64,000 nt of DNA from the NCBI RefSeq assembly GCF_025149915.1, contig NZ_CP102278.1, positions 1,596,001 to 1,660,000 on the forward strand, in the 5' to 3' direction. The first letter of the stretch is position 1. The number at the start of each line of letters is the position of its first letter. The translations under genes and the position numbers were made by a program. Shown piece after piece: positions 37,201 to 45,971 of the stretch. The DNA is from Coprococcus eutactus (GTDB taxonomy: Bacteria; Bacillota; Clostridia; Lachnospirales; Lachnospiraceae). Below the pieces are notes generated by a model. The model saw nothing but the letters and a program-made list of their open reading frames with translations, did no database searches and was not told the origin of the DNA.

Positions 37201-37849
37201 TAGTGAGTGTTGCCGCTGAAAGCTTGATAGAAGTAACTGGCTGTTTTACTGTAATCTTACATCTTGCATATTTGCCACTTCCATCCATAGCCTTCGCAGT
37301 TATATATACTGTTCCAACCTTAACTGCTTTTACAACACCTTTCGAGGAAACTGTTGCTATTCTTTTATCTGATGATGACCACTGAATTCCCTTATATGTG
37401 GCATTTTTTGGAGCAATTGAAGCTTTTAACGTCCTGCTGGTTCCTTTAAACATATTCACAGCCTTTGCAGACAATTTAACAGCCTTCGTAGGAACCCCAA
37501 CATAAACATTAAACTTGTACATTACCCTTGGGTTTGCAGCACTCTTTACTGCTACAACCGCTTTTCCTGATTTTACTGCTTTGACAACACCCTTGTTGTC
37601 TACTGTAACTATCTTCTTATTTGATGATACATATGTTACTTTTTTACTGATCTTACCTGTAACTACAACTCTAGGTTTCACCTGAAACTTTGTACCCTTT
37701 TTTAGTACAAGTTTATTTGTGACAAGATTTGTCACAGTTACAGACTTTACCGCAGCTTTTGATGTTCTAGCGCTAACGTCTGATGGACACAGAGTGATCA
37801 ACATACAAACTACAAGCATCATAGCCACAAGCTGTTTTAACCTTCTCAT
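34214..37849 (-). CDS. Secreted GH16 beta-glucanase with Big_2 and CBM4/9-like domains
   Basis: A 1,211-aa secreted protein. The ATG at 37849 starts a clear signal peptide (MRRLKQLVAMMLVVCMLITL) with GGAG upstream; the frame is open further but that part is leader. Residues about 33-285 hold three bacterial Ig-like Big_2 domains. Residues about 298-560 are the GH16 catalytic domain with WHDEFDGTELN and the active-site block GEIDVMEVLGDN (two catalytic Glu). After that come about four CBM4/9-like carbohydrate-binding modules (NGDFSETED, NGEFQEGTG, NGDFSADFAG, NSEFEMSEDG). No LPXTG signal is seen, so it is released or held by its Ig-like part. The substrate is probably beta-1,3 or mixed-linkage glucan. 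It is divergent from an AraC regulator. Confidence 0.94.
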   Translation of the reverse strand: MRRLKQLVAMMLVVCMLITLCPSDVSARTSKAAVKSVTVTNLVTNKLVLKKGTKFQVKPRVVVTGKISKKVTYVSSNKKIVTVDNKGVVKAVKSGKAVVAVKSAANPRVMYKFNVYVGVPTKAVKLSAKAVNMFKGTSRTLKASIAPKNATYKGIQWSSSDKRIATVSSKGVVKAVKVGTVYITAKAMDGSGKYARCKITVKQPVTSIKLSAATLTITEGSSKTLTATVAPASATRKTLSWTSSNKKIATVSAKGVVKAIAPGTATITAKAADGSGKKATCKVTVKKKVTVENKYESQGYKLLWHDEFDGTELNRDIWNVELHEPGWVNNELQAYVDSEDNIKVKNGTLIISSKKKVNEDGSISYTSGRVNTQNKQDFKYGRVQFRAKVPTGKGYLPAAWMMPTNESLYGQWPRCGEIDVMEVLGDNTYTTYGTIHYGNPHSESQGKYTLSNGKSFADSYHVFTCDWEPGKITWYVDGVKMHEENDWYSTTAGKGTVTYPAPFDQPFYVILNLAVGGNWPGNPDADADYINSESLYVDYVRVYQKDSYDENVTKPEREVIIRDPDENGNYVINGDFSETEDLGDAENWIFMAQNGGEGTAVIENNTININTADAGTVDYSIQLVQPDIPVEKGATYKLSFDAWADEARTGIIDVSAPTRSWGRYLKDTKFDMTTEKQTFEYEYTMTDSSDDKGRIEFNFGNQGSVAGVHITNVKLIKTNQTEIVDKKTILADGNLVYNGEFQEGTGRLGYWTVSNNCGAEYKVTGLSDGRRFSYKSLDESVDGNFILSQDELAYAPNTKYVLKFDAESATEGKNIIITTGDSKFAVTLDKGIKNYVYKFETGEEVTDSSISIDFGNSGEVLLDNVKIMQDSLLLNGDFSADFAGYDVYIDSSADADAVVDSQKENNAADFTIKNSGDQNWKIQLKQNNIKLEKGQWYKLSFDIKSSVSRTVQYAIQRDGSTHKDSTGAEDWTPYVQETVKLDAYDQADQKYMTVSNTFQMACDTDEESIFNIALGAGGENGSAITDQHRICIDNIVLEKTSAPEIDVPVGKNLITNSEFEMSEDGSLAGWENAVTAPGDATFEAGDGKITYSVANVGEADWNIQLKQMGLSLEQGESYTLKCTLVSDVDRVVKVAVMTPSAGYAWHGGEDVVLTAGEAKDVTLTITPKEEVFTDGITVDTGAGLFFSMGYVEGYTLGAHTVSISNVSFVKN

Positions 37850-38073
37850 AAAATACTCCTCTCCAAAAATAAAATGATAATATTTACGACGTCGCATCTT
37901 TATAAAGTATTTTGATAATAACATCTTATCCATTTGCCATATATCGTTTTATTGCTTTTTATATCGTTTACATGATATATTATAGAGGAGTTGTAAAGTA
38001 AGACTTTTATAAACTTTTGATAACATATAAATTTTTACCCTGACACAATTTACTAGAAAGGATTTATACACAT

Positions 38074-38832
38074 ATGAAATACTCAAAGGAAATATTCTAC
38101 CAGGAATTTATAAGGCGCGAAGATTCAACCAACAGAGCGCCCTATAACCCTGAACTTGAATTTTACTCAATAATACAAAATGGAGATACAGAACTGGTTA
38201 AAGAATTGTGTAAAGCCTCACCACTTAAGGATAAAAAAGGACTCGGCTTACTATCTGAAAAACCGGTCAACAACATAAGATATCATTTTGTCATAACAAC
38301 AGCCCTTGTTGCAAGATACTGTATTGAAGGTGGTCTCGATGTGGCAACTGCTTACAATCTCAGTGATTTTTATATAAAAAAGTCAGATACAATGAAGTCT
38401 GTGGAGGATATATCTGAATTACATGCGTTCATGTGCATCGACTATGCAAAAAAAATGCGAAACCTTAAGAAAAATTCCATATGCTCCAAACCGGTCGCAG
38501 AATGCATAGACTACATATACGATCATCTGCATACTAGGATCACTGTTGAACTTCTGGCAAAACGTGTCAATCTCACCCCGTCATACCTGTCAAGGCTGTT
38601 CAAAAAAGAGACCGGAGATAATATCGGACATTATATAAAAATGCTAAAACTTGATACTGCAAGGAACATGCTCATGTACTCTGATTATAGCCCTGCCCAG
38701 ATAGCACAGACTCTCGCATTTCCAAGTCAGAGTTATTTTACCGAACAGTTCAAAATACATACTGGTCTAACACCTGCGAACTATAGAAATATAAATTTCA
38801 GGCAAACCCCATTTCATAAAAACAATAATTAG
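38074..38832 (+). CDS. AraC-family transcriptional regulator
   Basis: A 252-aa regulator. Residues about 1-135 are an N-terminal domain without a cupin signature that I recognise. Residues about 145-240 form the paired helix-turn-helix: ITVELLAKRVNLTPSYLSRLFKKETG and SPAQIAQTLAFPSQSYFTEQFKIHTGLTP. It reads away from the GH16 gene across a gap of about 220 bp and is the natural candidate to control it. The ribosome site AAAGGA lies about 12 nt before the ATG. Confidence 0.92.
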   Translation: MKYSKEIFYQEFIRREDSTNRAPYNPELEFYSIIQNGDTELVKELCKASPLKDKKGLGLLSEKPVNNIRYHFVITTALVARYCIEGGLDVATAYNLSDFYIKKSDTMKSVEDISELHAFMCIDYAKKMRNLKKNSICSKPVAECIDYIYDHLHTRITVELLAKRVNLTPSYLSRLFKKETGDNIGHYIKMLKLDTARNMLMYSDYSPAQIAQTLAFPSQSYFTEQFKIHTGLTPANYRNINFRQTPFHKNNN

Positions 38833-38871
38833 TTCCTGAAATATACCACCTTGTTTTTCTAAGCGTAAACA

Positions 38872-38911
38872 AAAGGGATTACCTTGTGATAAAGCACTTG
38901 ATAATCCCTTT
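38872..38911. terminator. Bidirectional terminator between araC-type gene and tpiA
   Basis: AAAGGGATTA (38872-38881) pairs with TAATCCCTTT (38902-38911). A/T tracts on both sides fit termination from both convergent genes. Confidence 0.7.
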
Positions 38912-38965
38912 CAATATTCTATATCAGATTTAATCTAAAACTAATATATTTTGGCCTGTTTAAAA

Positions 38966-39718
38966 TTACTTTCCGGCATTTACAACCTGACCGAAATCAG
39001 CCTTGAGTGAAGCACCGCCGATAAGACCACCGTCGATGTCTGGCTTTGCAAGGAGCTCAGCAGCGTTGCCAGCGTTCATAGAACCGCCGTACTGAATTCT
39101 TACTGCCTCAGCTGTATCTGTATCGTAGATCTCAGCGATGAGATCACGGATTCCCTTACATACTTCCTGTGCCTGATCTGATGTAGCTGTCTTACCTGTT
39201 CCGATAGCCCAGATTGGCTCGTAAGCGATAACCATTGACTTAACCTGATCTGCTGTTACGCCAGCGAGGTCTGACTTGATCTGGAGACGGATCCAGTCCA
39301 TAGTAACACCGAGCTCTCTCTGCTCAAGTGACTCACCACAGCAAAGAATAGGTGTGATACCAGCCTCAAATGCCTTCTTAACCTTCTTGTTGAGAAGAAC
39401 ATCATCCTCCTTGAAGTAATCACGACGCTCTGAATGTCCGATGATAACGTACTTAACACCAGCATCTACAAGCATTGCTGCTGAGATCTCACCTGTGTAA
39501 GCTCCGCTCTCCTCGAAGTACATATTCTCTGCACCTACAGCTACGTTTGTTCCCTTTGTTGCCTCAACAACAGGTACGATATCGATAGCTGGTACACAAT
39601 ATACTACATCTACGTCATCATTCTTTACTAAGTCCTTTAACAGGTTAACAAGCTCAACAGCCTCGCTAGGAGTCTTGTTCATCTTCCAGTTACCTGCAAT
39701 AATCTTCTTTCTTGCCAT
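38966..39718 (-). CDS. tpiA: Triosephosphate isomerase
   Basis: A 250-aa TIM-barrel enzyme that interconverts dihydroxyacetone phosphate and glyceraldehyde-3-phosphate. AGNWKMNKT carries the catalytic Lys, IIGHSERRD the His, and [16 protein letters not shown] the Glu and the flexible loop. It is third in the gap-pgk-tpiA set, 103 nt after pgk; the gap holds a GCCGG/CCGGC hairpin. Confidence 0.97.
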   Translation of the reverse strand: MARKKIIAGNWKMNKTPSEAVELVNLLKDLVKNDDVDVVYCVPAIDIVPVVEATKGTNVAVGAENMYFEESGAYTGEISAAMLVDAGVKYVIIGHSERRDYFKEDDVLLNKKVKKAFEAGITPILCCGESLEQRELGVTMDWIRLQIKSDLAGVTADQVKSMVIAYEPIWAIGTGKTATSDQAQEVCKGIRDLIAEIYDTDTAEAVRIQYGGSMNAGNAAELLAKPDIDGGLIGGASLKADFGQVVNAGK

Positions 39719-39821
39719 TGCAATCTACCTCTTATAATGTATTTTTTTGATGAACGCCGGACATGTCAGAGACTCTGCCGGCATCCACCGTTATAATCTT
39801 TATATCTATACGATATATAAA

Positions 39822-41036
39822 TTACTTGTCGTTAGCTGCTGCTACACCTGGAAGCTCCTTACCCTCAAGGAACTCAAGTGAAGCTCCTCCACCTGTTGAG
39901 ATGTGGCTCATCTTTGAACCGTAACCAAGCTGGTTAACAGCTGCTGCTGAATCTCCACCACCGATGATAGTTGTAGCGTCTGTGTCAGCAAGTGCTGCTG
40001 CAACTGCCTTTGTACCAGCTGCAAGTACAGGGTTCTCGAATACACCCATAGGTCCATTCCAAACAACTGTCTTAGCTGTCTTAACTGCGTCTGAGTAAAG
40101 CTTGATAGTCTTAGGTCCGATATCACAGCCTTCCTTGTCTGCAGGCATCTTGTCAGCGTCAAATATCTCTGTCTTGATGCTTGGATCGTCGATAGGATTA
40201 GGGAAATCCTCGATCATAACTGTATCAACTGGGAGAAGAAGCTTCTTGCCAAGGCTCTCTGCCTTTGCCATCATCTCCTTACAGTAATCGATCTTAGAAT
40301 CATCTACAAGTGACTTACCGATCTCATATCCCTTAGCCTTAAGGAATGTGTAAGCCATACCACCACCGATGATAAGTGTATCACACTTCTCAAGAAGGTT
40401 TGAAATAACATTGAGCTTGTCAGCAACCTTAGCACCACCGAGGATAGCTACAAATGGTCTAACTGGGTTCTCTACTGCATTGCCAAGGAAGTCGATCTCC
40501 TTCTGCATTAAGTAACCAACTACTGCTGTGTCAACAAGTCCAGCAACACCAACGTTTGAGCAGTGAGCTCTGTGAGCTGTTCCGAATGCATCATTTACAA
40601 ATACATCACAGATGCTTGCAAGATCCTTAGAGAAAGCCTCTCCGTTCTTTGTCTCCTCAGCTCTGAAACGAGTATTCTCAAGAAGGATAACCTCTCCGTC
40701 CTTCATAGCGTCAACTGCAGCCTTAACTGTATCGTCAACAACCTCAAGGCTTGGTACGAACTTAACTTCCTGTCCGAGGAGCTCTGTAAGTCTCTTAGCA
40801 ACCGGTGCAAGAGTCTTAGTCTGCTTGTCCTCCTCTGTCTTAACCTTTCCAAGGTGTGAACAAAGGATAACCTTTCCACCATCAGCGATAAGCTTCTTGA
40901 TAGTAGGAAGAGCTGCAACGAGTCTGTTCTCGTCTGTGATCTCTCCGTTCTTTAATGGTACATTGAAGTCGCATCTGCAAAGCACGCGCTTGCCCTTAAC
41001 ATTGATATCATCTACTGATTTCTTGTTTAATGACAT
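39822..41036 (-). CDS. pgk: Phosphoglycerate kinase
   Basis: A 404-aa two-domain kinase that makes ATP from 1,3-bisphosphoglycerate. [19 protein letters not shown] and LCSHLGK are N-domain substrate sites; [19 protein letters not shown] and [11 protein letters not shown] are in the nucleotide domain. AGGAGG precedes the ATG. It follows gap after a strong terminator, so expression needs read-through or a promoter in the leader. Confidence 0.97.
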   Translation of the reverse strand: MSLNKKSVDDINVKGKRVLCRCDFNVPLKNGEITDENRLVAALPTIKKLIADGGKVILCSHLGKVKTEEDKQTKTLAPVAKRLTELLGQEVKFVPSLEVVDDTVKAAVDAMKDGEVILLENTRFRAEETKNGEAFSKDLASICDVFVNDAFGTAHRAHCSNVGVAGLVDTAVVGYLMQKEIDFLGNAVENPVRPFVAILGGAKVADKLNVISNLLEKCDTLIIGGGMAYTFLKAKGYEIGKSLVDDSKIDYCKEMMAKAESLGKKLLLPVDTVMIEDFPNPIDDPSIKTEIFDADKMPADKEGCDIGPKTIKLYSDAVKTAKTVVWNGPMGVFENPVLAAGTKAVAAALADTDATTIIGGGDSAAAVNQLGYGSKMSHISTGGGASLEFLEGKELPGVAAANDK

Positions 41037-41102
41037 TTCTAATTCCTCCTAAATAATGTTATAGAACAGAAAACTATAAGTTGTCCTCTGCCCAACTACC
41101 TA

Positions 41103-41124
41103 CCCGCTCTTATGCGGGAACATA
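41103..41124 (-). promoter_or_regulatory. pgk leader hairpins with alternative pairing
   Basis: On the minus strand TATG-TTCCCG-CATA (41111-41124) can form a hairpin. The CCCGC within it can instead pair with GCGGG (41103-41107), making a competing hairpin. The same TTCCCG loop occurs in the gap leader. Confidence 0.4.
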
Positions 41125-41150
41125 GAAACGCATAATTGCTTTCTACGAAG

Positions 41151-41184
41151 AAAAAAGGGCCCGGTCCTTGGAGACCGGACCCTC
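41151..41184 (-). terminator. Terminator downstream of gap
   Basis: A 10-bp GC-rich stem (GGGTCCGGTC with GACCGGGCCC, one wobble) is followed on the minus strand by six T. It lies about 70 nt past the gap stop and before pgk. Confidence 0.85.
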
Positions 41185-41250
41185 TATTAGGTCTAATAAA
41201 TACTTTTAAATGAGCTTACATTATAAAAGCTAATTATAGCTTGAAATAAC

Positions 41251-42288
41251 TTATGCTAACTCTGCGAAGTACTTGATTGTTCTAACCATCTGGCTTGTGT
41301 ATGAGTTCTCATTGTCATACCATGAAACAACCTGAACCTCATATAAATCATCAGCGATCTTTGATACCATTGTCTGAGTTGAATCAAATAATGAACCATA
41401 TCTCATACCGATAACATCTGATGAAACGATTGGATCTGTGTTGTAACCGAATGACTCTGAAGCAGCAGCCTTCATTGCAGCGTTGATTCCATCAACTGTT
41501 ACATCAGCACCCTTAACAACTGCTGTAAGGATTGTTGTTGAACCTGTTGGAACTGGAACTCTCTGAGCTGATCCGATAAGCTTGCCATTTAACTCTGGGA
41601 TAACAAGACCGATAGCCTTAGCAGCACCTGTTGAGTTAGGAACGATATTAGCAGCACCTGCTCTAGCTCTTCTTAAATCGCCCTTTCTGTGTGGTCCGTC
41701 AAGTATCATCTGATCGCCTGTGTAAGCGTGGATTGTTGACATGATACCAGACTGGATTGGAGCATAGTCATTAAGAGCCTTAGCCATTGGTGCAAGACAG
41801 TTAGTTGTACATGAAGCTGCTGAGATGATCTGATCATCAGCTGTTAATGTATCCTGGTTAACTGAGAATACGATAGTCTTAAGATCATTACCAGCTGGAG
41901 CTGAGATAACAACCTTCTTAGCACCTGCATTGATATGAGCCATTGACTTCTCCTTTGAGCAGTAGAAACCAGTACACTCAAGAACTACATCAACACCGAT
42001 CTTACCCCAAGGAAGGTTGTTTGCATCTGCCTCCTTGTAGATTGTAAGAGTCTTTCCATCAACTGTGATTGTGTTAGCCTCATCATCAGCTGAAACTGTG
42101 TGAAGGTTCTCACCGATCTTGCCACAGTATCCACCCTGTGCTGTATCGTACTTGAGAAGATCTGCAAGCATTGAAGGCTTTGTTAAATCGTTGATTGCAA
42201 CAACTTCATAACCCTCTGCACCGAACATCTGTCTGAATGCAAGACGACCAATACGTCCAAAACCGTTAATTGCTACTTTTACTGCCAT
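41251..42288 (-). CDS. gap: Glyceraldehyde-3-phosphate dehydrogenase
   Basis: A 345-aa NAD-dependent enzyme of glycolysis. [14 protein letters not shown] is the nucleotide-binding start, [15 protein letters not shown] carries the catalytic Cys, and ATTA-type and [13 protein letters not shown] blocks are present. Codon choice is strongly biased, as expected for a highly expressed gene. It leads the gap-pgk-tpiA set and has a near-consensus promoter. Confidence 0.97.
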   Translation of the reverse strand: MAVKVAINGFGRIGRLAFRQMFGAEGYEVVAINDLTKPSMLADLLKYDTAQGGYCGKIGENLHTVSADDEANTITVDGKTLTIYKEADANNLPWGKIGVDVVLECTGFYCSKEKSMAHINAGAKKVVISAPAGNDLKTIVFSVNQDTLTADDQIISAASCTTNCLAPMAKALNDYAPIQSGIMSTIHAYTGDQMILDGPHRKGDLRRARAGAANIVPNSTGAAKAIGLVIPELNGKLIGSAQRVPVPTGSTTILTAVVKGADVTVDGINAAMKAAASESFGYNTDPIVSSDVIGMRYGSLFDSTQTMVSKIADDLYEVQVVSWYDNENSYTSQMVRTIKYFAELA

Positions 42289-42338
42289 TTTTTATTCCTC
42301 CTAGGTTTTTGAAATATAATAAAAGTATTTATCAATCT

Positions 42339-42356
42339 GCTACGCGGGAACGTAGC
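42339..42356 (-). promoter_or_regulatory. gap leader hairpin
   Basis: On the minus strand GCTACG-TTCCCG-CGTAGC forms a 6-bp stem with a TTCCCG loop, about 50 nt before the gap start. The loop is identical to that of the pgk leader while a stem pair differs in a compensating way. Confidence 0.5.
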
Positions 42357-42384
42357 AAATAAATCGTGTTAAATACACAAGCTA

Positions 42385-42413
42385 ATCATACATTCTTTAG
42401 GTATAAATTTCAA
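42385..42413 (-). promoter_or_regulatory. Promoter of gap
   Basis: Minus-strand TTGAAA (42408-42413), 17 nt, TATGAT (42385-42390). It is close to consensus, with a leader of about 90 nt. Confidence 0.75.
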
Positions 42414-42457
42414 GCCTTAATCTCATTTTTTTAGTTATCATATATCCAAAATAGACA

Positions 42458-42475
42458 AATTTGTTTTAACAAATT
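42458..42475. promoter_or_regulatory. Palindromic operator candidate between gap and the PHP phosphatase
   Basis: AATTTGTT-TT-AACAAATT is a perfect 8-2-8 palindrome in the divergent intergenic region, upstream of both promoters. It recalls a compressed Rex site, but lacks the 4-nt spacer of the Rex consensus. Confidence 0.4.
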
Positions 42476-42576
42476 ATACTAATGGGCTGAGACTATAGAA
42501 AAAATGTTTCTACTACAATTTGATAATAATAAGATTACTCAACAGCTTTACTTTATATATTTTTTTCAGTGTTTTA

Positions 42577-42585
42577 TGTTATAAT
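42577..42585 (+). promoter_or_regulatory. Extended -10 promoter of the PHP phosphatase
   Basis: TGTTATAAT (TG at 42577-42578, TATAAT at 42580-42585) is a perfect extended -10; no good -35 is seen. It lies about 40 nt before the start. Confidence 0.55.
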
Positions 42586-42622
42586 ATGAAACGCAATGAT
42601 TATAAACGGAGGTATACAGAAA

Positions 42623-43444
42623 ATGATCATCTGTGATTCGCATATACATTCGGAGTTCTCCAGCGACTCTTCCGCTCCACTGGACAGTATAATCCAGAAG
42701 GCAATACAACTTGGAATTCCAAAGATCTGTCTGACAGATCACCACGATATAGACTTTCCTATCAATCCGGAGGACGGTTTTGACTTCCAGCTTGATTTCG
42801 ATTCGTACTTTGCTGCGATAGACGAAATACGACACAGATACGGAGATCGGATTGACGTGAGAAGCGGCGTGGAACTCGGTCTCATGAATACGGTTGCCGG
42901 CAAGGCAAGGGACATTGCTGATAAATACAAAAATGAACTGGACTTTATCATAGGATCATCACACCTTGTCAGGGGCCTCGACCCATACTATCCAGCTTAC
43001 TATGAGGGACGTACAGAGATAGAAGGTATACGTGATTACTTTGAGTCCATTCTTGAGAATGTGACTCTGATAGATGACTTTGACGTATATGGTCATCTTG
43101 ACTACGTAGTAAGATACTGCCCATCAGGCGAGAAGATCTTCAGGATGTCAGATTATAAGGAAGTATTTGAACAGATTTTCAAGGAAATCATCCCAAAGGG
43201 AAAAGGTATAGAGATCAATACTGGAAGTCTGTACAAGAATATGAGTTACGCACATCCTCATATGGATATCCTGAAACTCTACAAGGATATGGGTGGTGAG
43301 ATCATCACAGTGGGATCTGATGCACACAAGCCCGAATATCTGTGCTATGATTTTGAGACATATGCAAGGGATGCCCTCACATCACTCGGTTACAGATATT
43401 ACTGCACCTTCAAGAACAGAAAGCCGGAATTCAATCCGCTGTGA
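42623..43444 (+). CDS. Histidinol-phosphatase-like PHP family phosphoesterase
   Basis: A 273-aa metal-dependent phosphatase of the PHP superfamily. DSHIHSEFSSDS at the N-terminus, LTDHHDIDFP, SGVELGL, SSHLV, YGHLDYVVRY and GSDAHKPEY give the usual set of His/Asp/Glu metal ligands. The length and motifs fit HisK-type histidinol phosphatase, which makes histidinol in histidine synthesis; no other his gene is nearby, so another phosphoester is possible. ATG 42623 is chosen for GGAGG upstream. Its stop abuts the stop of mnmA with no spacer. Confidence 0.88.
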   Translation: MIICDSHIHSEFSSDSSAPLDSIIQKAIQLGIPKICLTDHHDIDFPINPEDGFDFQLDFDSYFAAIDEIRHRYGDRIDVRSGVELGLMNTVAGKARDIADKYKNELDFIIGSSHLVRGLDPYYPAYYEGRTEIEGIRDYFESILENVTLIDDFDVYGHLDYVVRYCPSGEKIFRMSDYKEVFEQIFKEIIPKGKGIEINTGSLYKNMSYAHPHMDILKLYKDMGGEIITVGSDAHKPEYLCYDFETYARDALTSLGYRYYCTFKNRKPEFNPL

Positions 43445-44536
43445 TCAGCAGATACTTCCGCCGCCAAGCACATGGTCACACTCATAGAATACAACTGCCT
43501 GTCCCTTTGTCACAGCTCTGACCGGTTCGTCAAATACCGCCTCAACCAGATCTTCATCTATCTTCCTGATCGTGCACATGCTTCCCTTGTGGTTATATCT
43601 GATCTTCGCCTTGACATGCATAGGCTCTGTGAGATCCGCTATGGACATGAAGTTCAGTCTGTTGCATGTGAGCCTCTCTGAGAATACGTCTCCGTTCTCT
43701 CCTATCACAACCTGATTTGTCTCAGGTATGATGTCCACCACAAATACCGGATGTCCCATCGCAAGTCCAAGTCCTTTTCTCTGTCCTATGGTGTAGTGTA
43801 TGATTCCCTTATGTCTTCCGATCACATTGCCATGTATGTCTACAAAATCTCCCGGAACCGCCTTAAGTCCTGCTTCGTTCTCAAGATAACCGGCGTAATC
43901 TCCATCTGGCACAAAGCATATATCCTGGCTGTCCGGCTTGTGAGCCACCATAAGTCCGTGATCCTCTGCGATCTTTCTGATCTCAGGTTTGCTGTATTCT
44001 CCAACTGGCATGAGAGTCCTGGCAAGCTGTTCCTGGGTGAGATTGTAGAGTGCATATGTCTGATCCTTATCTATTCCCCTGGCCTCCTGGAGAGTATACC
44101 TGCCGTTTGGGAGCTGGATTATTCTTGCATAATGACCTGTGGCTATATAATCACCACCAATCGCCATGCATCTTGTGAGCAGCGATTCCCATTTTACATA
44201 TCTGTTGCAGGCGATACATGGATTCGGGGTTCTGCCATGCTTATACTCGTCCACAAAATAGTCTATTACGTACTTCTTAAATTCTTCCTTGAAGTTCATA
44301 ACGTAATACGGAATATCGAGCTGCGACGCCACACGTCTGGCATCGTCAACTGCTGACAGCCCGCAGCATCCAGCATGGGCACTCACCACGTCCCTGTCCT
44401 CGTCCTGCCATATCTGCATGGTAACTCCTATTACATTGTAGCCCTGCTCCTTGAGCAAAAGTGCGGCAACCGACGAATCAACTCCGCCCGACATACCTAC
44501 ACATACTGTCTTCTTATCTGTATCAATCAACTTCAT
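43445..44536 (-). CDS. mnmA: tRNA-specific 2-thiouridylase MnmA
   Basis: A 363-aa enzyme that thiolates U34 of tRNAs for Lys, Glu and Gln. The PP-loop GMSGGVDSSVAALLL activates uridine with ATP. NPCIACNRYVKW and SQDICFVPDG supply the two catalytic cysteines. It lies 92 nt downstream of a cysteine desulfurase, its probable sulfur source. Confidence 0.97.
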   Translation of the reverse strand: MKLIDTDKKTVCVGMSGGVDSSVAALLLKEQGYNVIGVTMQIWQDEDRDVVSAHAGCCGLSAVDDARRVASQLDIPYYVMNFKEEFKKYVIDYFVDEYKHGRTPNPCIACNRYVKWESLLTRCMAIGGDYIATGHYARIIQLPNGRYTLQEARGIDKDQTYALYNLTQEQLARTLMPVGEYSKPEIRKIAEDHGLMVAHKPDSQDICFVPDGDYAGYLENEAGLKAVPGDFVDIHGNVIGRHKGIIHYTIGQRKGLGLAMGHPVFVVDIIPETNQVVIGENGDVFSERLTCNRLNFMSIADLTEPMHVKAKIRYNHKGSMCTIRKIDEDLVEAVFDEPVRAVTKGQAVVFYECDHVLGGGSIC

Positions 44537-44628
44537 TTCCTCTTTATAATAAATAATAACTGTAGTATATTTTTATTTTAATGCTATCTTTTATCCTGCA
44601 TTATGTTCAAGAGCATGTATTTTGCAAA

Positions 44629-45810
44629 TTATTTATTTCTACTGACAAAATCCTGATATGCAGGTGACATCTTTCTGAGATTTTCCACAATCCTCTTGAG
44701 ATTATCTACCACAGCATCTGCCTCGTCCATGGTATTCTCATATCCAAGTGTAAGTCTAACAGCACCATGTGATATCTCCTTCGGAAGACCGATAGCTGTC
44801 AGTACATGTGATGGATCAACAGAACCTGATGTGCATGCAGAGCCTGCAGAAGCGCATATTCCCACCATATCAAGCATGATAAGGATCGTTTCTCCTTCAA
44901 CAAACTGAAAGCTCACATTCACATTGTTAGGAAGTCGGTCTTTCTCATGTCCATTCAGCCTTGAATATGGTATCTCCGACAAGATTCTATGAATCATATG
45001 ATCTCTTATGTCTGTCTCCCATTTCATTCTATCTTCCATAGATAGAACCGCAAGCTCGGCAGCCTTGCCCATTCCAACGATTCCCGGTACATTCTCAGTT
45101 CCAGCACGACGCCCACGCTCCTGCTGGCCTCCATGTATAAAGCTTCCAAGCTTTATTCCACTCCGTATATACAGAAATCCGATTCCCTTTGGACCATTAA
45201 GCTTATGACCGCTGCTGCTGAGCAAATCTATATTCATGGCATTTACATCAAGCGGAATCTGTCCATACGCCTGAACTGCATCCGTGTGAAACAGAATTCC
45301 ATGTTCATGTGCTATGGCTCCAATTCTGCTGATTGGCTCTATGGTTCCTATCTCATTGTTGGCTGCCATAACAGATATCAATATTGTGTCTGGTCTTATG
45401 GCTGCTTTCAGCTTATCCGTATTCACCAGCCCCTTTTCGTCCACGTCAAGGTATGTCACATCAAAACCCAGCTTCTCCAGATACCGGCATGTGTGAAGAA
45501 TGGCATGGTGTTCTATCCTGGTTGTGATTATATGCTTTCCCTTATCCTGGAAGGCTTCAACAACGGACTTAAGAGCCCAGTTGTCCGACTCAGAGCCTCC
45601 CCCGGTGAAGTAGATCTCCTCAGGCTTCGCCCCAAGGGAATCGGCAATTATATCCCTTGCCACATTTATTACGTCCTTATTTTTGGACGCAAATGTATAC
45701 ACGCCTGAGGGATTTCCATATTTTTCTGTAAAGTAAGGCAGCATGGCATCGAGCACTTCAGGTCTCACCGCCGTTGTTGCCGCATGATCCATATATATCA
45801 TTTTTCCCAT
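44629..45810 (-). CDS. Cysteine desulfurase (NifS/IscS family)
   Basis: A 393-aa PLP enzyme that takes sulfur from cysteine as persulfide. YMDHAATTAVRPEVLDAM at the N-terminus, SGHKLNGPKGIGF with the PLP lysine, and GSACTSGS with the active-site Cys are clear. Pairing with mnmA suggests tRNA thiolation as its main job; Fe-S assembly is also possible because no other isc or suf gene is in view. Confidence 0.95.
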   Translation of the reverse strand: MGKMIYMDHAATTAVRPEVLDAMLPYFTEKYGNPSGVYTFASKNKDVINVARDIIADSLGAKPEEIYFTGGGSESDNWALKSVVEAFQDKGKHIITTRIEHHAILHTCRYLEKLGFDVTYLDVDEKGLVNTDKLKAAIRPDTILISVMAANNEIGTIEPISRIGAIAHEHGILFHTDAVQAYGQIPLDVNAMNIDLLSSSGHKLNGPKGIGFLYIRSGIKLGSFIHGGQQERGRRAGTENVPGIVGMGKAAELAVLSMEDRMKWETDIRDHMIHRILSEIPYSRLNGHEKDRLPNNVNVSFQFVEGETILIMLDMVGICASAGSACTSGSVDPSHVLTAIGLPKEISHGAVRLTLGYENTMDEADAVVDNLKRIVENLRKMSPAYQDFVSRNK

Positions 45811-45971
45811 ATCCGCTCTCTTTCCATTTCTTTTCTGCCATCTATTTGCGACAAATGCAAAACTGCGTTCATCATATGAAAACTATACTACTATATAGTA
45901 TTCTATCACAATACAAATGCCACGCGCTATGTCTATATTATTGCATTTCCTCCGTATATCATTCTCTTATT

